Shown here: positions 6,212 to 9,109 of the stretch, one piece after another
How positions within the stretch are numbered: the first letter of the stretch is position 1
Layout of the letters: every line of letters starts with the position of its first letter
Source of the DNA: DATDRM01 sp035291705
Lineage (GTDB): Bacteria > Chloroflexota > Anaerolineae > Anaerolineales > UBA4823
Assembly (NCBI GenBank): GCA_035291705.1
Contig: DATDRM010000182.1
Location: forward strand, 1 to 9,109
Length of the DNA stretch: 9,109 nucleotides
Direction: 5' to 3'
Translations under genes and position numbers: made by a program
Notes under the pieces: model-generated
Databases searched by the model: none
Seen by the model: the letters and a program-made list of their open reading frames with translations, nothing else
What the model was told of the DNA's origin: nothing

Positions 6212-6243
6212 TTAGTCGAATAGTCTCATAGTTACATAGTCAC
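6212..6243 (-). repeat. Tandem 8-base repeats in the aminotransferase leader and promoter region
   Basis: On the plus strand ATAGTCTC, ATAGTTAC and ATAGTCAC follow each other without gaps at 6220-6243. A weaker fourth unit, TTAGTCGA, sits at 6212-6219. All share a TAGT core on an 8-base period. The array overlaps the candidate -10 and the leader just before the ribosome site. It may be a slippage product or a stacked binding site. An 8-base period does not match the helical repeat. Confidence 0.5.
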
Positions 6244-6260
6244 GTAATTGGTTCTATCAA
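6233..6260 (-). promoter_or_regulatory. Candidate promoter for the aminotransferase gene
   Basis: On the minus strand TTGATA (6260-6255, 5 of 6 matches to the -35 consensus) is followed after 16 bases by TATGTA (6238-6233, a weak -10). Initiation near 6226 would give a leader of about 28 bases. The 182-base gap after the upstream fusion gene makes a separate promoter reasonable, but read-through from that gene is also possible since no T-tailed terminator is visible. Confidence 0.35.
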
Positions 6261-6379
6261 CTTGCCTGCGTGGTCCACATGCTTTGAGTGTCTTAAAGAT
6301 GTTTTACCGGTTATTGATTGGTCTACAACTATTAACGTCGATTGCAGCTTTCTGTTGCAGATTGCCAGAAAATACACTC

Positions 6380-9109
6380 CTATTTCGGAAACCGGCTGAC
6401 CACGGTGGCGGTTGACGGCAAGCTGGCCCGGTCTCCGACCTGCATCTCCGCCGGGGCTTTTCCCACTGACTTGGGCGCACCCTGGAAGACCGAGAGCGAG
6501 CTGCCCTGCTCAGCGCTCTTCAACTCCACATAAGCCTGCCCGGTCAGATAGCCCTCGCTGTCGACGGCGCAGCTGGTCACCCAGCCGGCGACGCGGCCGC
6601 GCTTATCGATCACCGGATCGCCGCCGTGAGCCATGCGCACGCCCTTCTCGTTGAAGCGGAAGCGCACCACCACCCCTTTGCGCGCCTTTTCCCGCTCGAT
6701 GAAGGCCATCCGCCCGATGAACCAGGGCTTGTAGGTCTTCACATAACTACCGAAGCCAGCCTCGGCCACCCCCAAATCCCGCTCTCCCTGGTGGCCTGAA
6801 TTAAGCCCCATTTCATGGCCGTAGAGCGGCAGCCCGGCCTCGGTGCGCAGCGAATCACGCGCTCCCAGCCCGCACGGCTTCAGGCCGAACGGCTCTCCGA
6901 CCTGCAGCAGGGCTTTGAACAGCGCCTCGGCCCGCTCGGGATGGACGAACAGCTCGAAGGCCATCTTCTCACCCGTGTAGCCGGTGCGCGAGATCACCAG
7001 GTCGATGCTGCCCATGGTGGCGTCGCACAGCTCGGTGCGTTTAAGGGCCAGGATGCGCCGCCGGGCGGCCTCGTCGCAGCCCAGCGCCAGGAGGATATCC
7101 CGGGAGCGCGGCCCCTGCAAAGCGATATCGACGCGCATATCGCCGCCTTCCTTAGAGTCACGCAAGTTGCGCAGGGTCACCTCCCGCCCAAAGGCGCGTG
7201 CCCAGGGCCGTTTGCCCTCTATTAATACTTCACCGGCCCGCACCGCGTTCAACCAGGCCCAGTCCTTGTCATCGTTGGAGGCATTGACCACCACCAGGAA
7301 TTTCTCCGGCCCGCGGCGGTAAACCAGCAAGTCATCGATCACATTTGCCTCCGCATCCAGGAAGTGTGTATAAAGCGACTCGCCCACTCCCAGCCCGCCG
7401 ACATCATTGCCGACCACGCTGTCGAGGAACTGCGCGGCATGCGGCCCTTCGGCCTGGTAAACGCCCATGTGGGCTACGTCGAACAGCCCGGCGGCCTGCC
7501 GCACTGCCAGGTGCTCCTCGACCACCGAGGAATACCAGACGGGCATCTCCCAACCGGCGAAGGGGATCAGCTTGGCGCCCAACTGGCGGTGTATCTCATA
7601 GACCGGCGTCCGCCGCATGGGAGTCTCTGGCTCTTGCCAGTTGAAGCCTGGCAGGGCTTCGTAATCACGCGCCGCGGAATGGTTAGAAATACCGATAAAG
7701 TAAGGTTTCCGCTGGCCGATCGGATCGCCACTGACCATTGAAACGGTGGCTTCCACCGCCTCTCGCACCCAGATCGGGCCGGGCACCTTGCGCCGAGCGG
7801 AACTTGTTCCGCCGTCTTCGTCGAAAGCCACGTAGCCATCCGAGAGGGCGCGCAGCCAAGCGACCGCCTGCCCGGCCTGCCAGCCGCCTGGCAGGATCAG
7901 GCGAAAACCACCACCTTTCATAGCGATCAATATCCCCGGCACCTCCCCATTGGGCGTCAGGATCGCCGTGGGCTGGCTCTGCCCGGGTTGCAGGGCTTCC
8001 ACATCGCTGGTTAGCACATAATCGAGGAACTGGCGGATATCTGCCCCGCCCAGGTCGAAAGCGATCGATTTATCCCCGCGCTCGTCATAATCGTCCAGGT
8101 AATAGAAATGGGGATAACCATGTTTGCCAGGCTCGAAATCGATGCCGGCTTTTTCTGCCAGGGCGCGTGTGCGCAGCTTGGCGCCTTCCAAGACACCGAA
8201 CTCTACCTTGGAGCGCCAAAGTTCGCCTTTGCGCCCCTCCAGGTTATACGGCGTGCAGGCTTGCAGCACATCGGCGATGATATCCGCTACCTGCACCATC
8301 TCTGCCGCGCCCAGTCCGCGCTGGGTGACCCAGGGCGTGCCCAGGCGAAGGCCGGTAGGATTGGCGGCAGAAGCGTCGCCGGGGATGGTGTTGCGGTTGA
8401 CCACGATCCCGGCGATGTCCAGGATACGGGCTGCCTGGTCGCCAGATAAAGGCGTGCTGTCCGGCCCGGTTACCGATTTGCAGTCCAGGTTGGTCAGATG
8501 GGTGTCCGTGCCTCCGAAGGGGATGCGCAGGCCGCGCGCCTGCAAGCGCTGGGTCAGGACGGCGCAGTTCTCCACTACCTGGCGCTGCAACTGGCGGAAC
8601 TGCTCGGTCTGGGCCAGTTTGAAGGCCAATGCCATGGCGGCAAAGATATTGACGTGAGGGCCGCCCTGTTCGCCTGGAAATACCGCCCGGTCGATCTTGC
8701 GCGCCAGGTCGGCGTTCGTGGTCAGGATGCACGCCCCGCGCGGGCCGCACAGCGACTTGTGGGTGGTGAAGGTGATCACATCGGCATAGCCGACCGGCGA
8801 GGGGAAGACCCCGGCCGCCACCAGGCCGGCGACATGGGCAATGTCGGCGAACAACAGCGCGCCCACCGCGTCGGCGATGGCGCGGAATTTACCCCAGTCT
8901 ACTGCCCAGGGATAAGAGGAATACCCGGCGATAATGAATTTTGGCTTGTGCTGGCGGGCCAGTTCTTCCACGGCCAGATAGTCGATCTGTTCAGTTTGCG
9001 GGTCGACGGTGTAATGCACCGCGTTGTAATACTTGCCCGAGCGGTTGACCGGAGAGCCGTGGGACAGGTGCCCGCCGTGCAGCAGGTTCATGCCCATGAT
9101 CGTCTCGCC
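6380..9109 (-). CDS. glyA-gcvT: Serine hydroxymethyltransferase-aminomethyltransferase fusion (GlyA-GcvT), N-terminus beyond the window
   Basis: The frame is open to the right edge; residues are numbered from the ATG at 9097, which is internal. Residues 1-284 are SHMT without its first 100 or so residues. Visible are HGGHLSHGSPVN (8-18), DIAHVAGL (84-91), PLP-lysine motif TTHKSL (K114) and carboxylate-binding R251 in GLRLGTP. Residues 285-349 match no family I recognise. Residues 350-420 resemble the start of a T-protein domain but lack its Asp pair. Residues about 493-905 are a full T-protein, with DVAHMG (540-545), VIDDLLVYR (D588-D589), RTGYTGE (704-710) and RDSLRTEAGLPLYGHEM (747-763). 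SHMT interconverts serine plus THF with glycine plus 5,10-methylene-THF. T-protein releases methylene-THF and ammonia from the aminomethyl-lipoyl H-protein. The fusion would link glycine cleavage to serine synthesis in the cytoplasm. P- and H-protein genes are not in the window. G+C is clearly higher than in the left block. Confidence 0.93.
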   Translation of the reverse strand, partial: GETIMGMNLLHGGHLSHGSPVNRSGKYYNAVHYTVDPQTEQIDYLAVEELARQHKPKFIIAGYSSYPWAVDWGKFRAIADAVGALLFADIAHVAGLVAAGVFPSPVGYADVITFTTHKSLCGPRGACILTTNADLARKIDRAVFPGEQGGPHVNIFAAMALAFKLAQTEQFRQLQRQVVENCAVLTQRLQARGLRIPFGGTDTHLTNLDCKSVTGPDSTPLSGDQAARILDIAGIVVNRNTIPGDASAANPTGLRLGTPWVTQRGLGAAEMVQVADIIADVLQACTPYNLEGRKGELWRSKVEFGVLEGAKLRTRALAEKAGIDFEPGKHGYPHFYYLDDYDERGDKSIAFDLGGADIRQFLDYVLTSDVEALQPGQSQPTAILTPNGEVPGILIAMKGGGFRLILPGGWQAGQAVAWLRALSDGYVAFDEDGGTSSARRKVPGPIWVREAVEATVSMVSGDPIGQRKPYFIGISNHSAARDYEALPGFNWQEPETPMRRTPVYEIHRQLGAKLIPFAGWEMPVWYSSVVEEHLAVRQAAGLFDVAHMGVYQAEGPHAAQFLDSVVGNDVGGLGVGESLYTHFLDAEANVIDDLLVYRRGPEKFLVVVNASNDDKDWAWLNAVRAGEVLIEGKRPWARAFGREVTLRNLRDSKEGGDMRVDIALQGPRSRDILLALGCDEAARRRILALKRTELCDATMGSIDLVISRTGYTGEKMAFELFVHPERAEALFKALLQVGEPFGLKPCGLGARDSLRTEAGLPLYGHEMGLNSGHQGERDLGVAEAGFGSYVKTYKPWFIGRMAFIEREKARKGVVVRFRFNEKGVRMAHGGDPVIDKRGRVAGWVTSCAVDSEGYLTGQAYVELKSAEQGSSLSVFQGAPKSVGKAPAEMQVGDRASLPSTATVVSRFPK

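Noticed and set aside
6343..6359. Hairpin TGCAGC / GTTGCA as a terminator after the GlyA-GcvT gene
   Set aside because: The stem is only 6 pairs, one a wobble, and no T tract follows on the minus strand.
8124..8657. Long plus-strand frame opposite the SHMT half of the fusion, and similar ones at 6815-7741
   Set aside because: These are expected in G+C-rich coding DNA. The minus strand carries the PLP and T-protein motifs.

Overview
The window looks like a chromosomal segment of a Chloroflexota bacterium, probably an Anaerolineae-like lineage. This is inferred from protein style only: a serine hydroxymethyltransferase fused to a glycine-cleavage T-protein, a LysN-like aminotransferase, and a membrane protein built like the sensor half of a Chloroflexota or actinobacterial histidine kinase. 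No rRNA or other marker gene is present to test this. The right-hand third is visibly more G+C-rich than the left end. No tRNA, rRNA, CRISPR array, transposase or prophage gene was found.

Left block, plus strand (about 60-2603). A short partial minus-strand reading frame (1-59) runs off the left edge and is divergent from a two-component operon. The operon encodes a two-TM histidine kinase (262-1434) and overlaps by 8 bases a NarL/LuxR-type response regulator (1427-2116). After a 118-base gap containing promoter-like and repeat elements comes a 122-residue protein (2235-2603). It reads as a degenerate receiver domain that has lost the phospho-accepting aspartate. The three together suggest a signalling module with a phosphorylation-independent partner protein.

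Middle block, minus strand (2651-4957). A 433-residue polytopic membrane protein converges on the signalling block. Its C-terminal half resembles the membrane sensor of a family of histidine kinases but stops where the kinase linker would begin. Upstream lies a nucleoside hydrolase gene that lacks its 5' end, including the Ca2+/ribose-binding DxDxxxDD segment, and directly abuts the stop codon of the next gene. It is called as a pseudogene.

Right block, minus strand (4962-9109). A complete PLP-dependent class I aminotransferase (LysN/ArAT-like) has its start re-assigned to 6197 from the position of its Shine-Dalgarno. It is preceded by a promoter candidate and an array of 8-base tandem repeats. 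Further upstream is a long GlyA-GcvT fusion, open at the right edge, with the SHMT active site, a middle segment that is a degenerate copy of the first part of the T-protein, and a full T-protein domain. The fusion would couple release of 5,10-methylene-THF from glycine cleavage to serine synthesis.

No intergenic stretch exceeds 300 bases. I found no clear new multi-gene system. The items most worth checking are the fusion enzyme with its degenerate internal T-like domain, the pseudo-receiver with its leader elements, the kinase-less sensor protein, and the truncated hydrolase junction.
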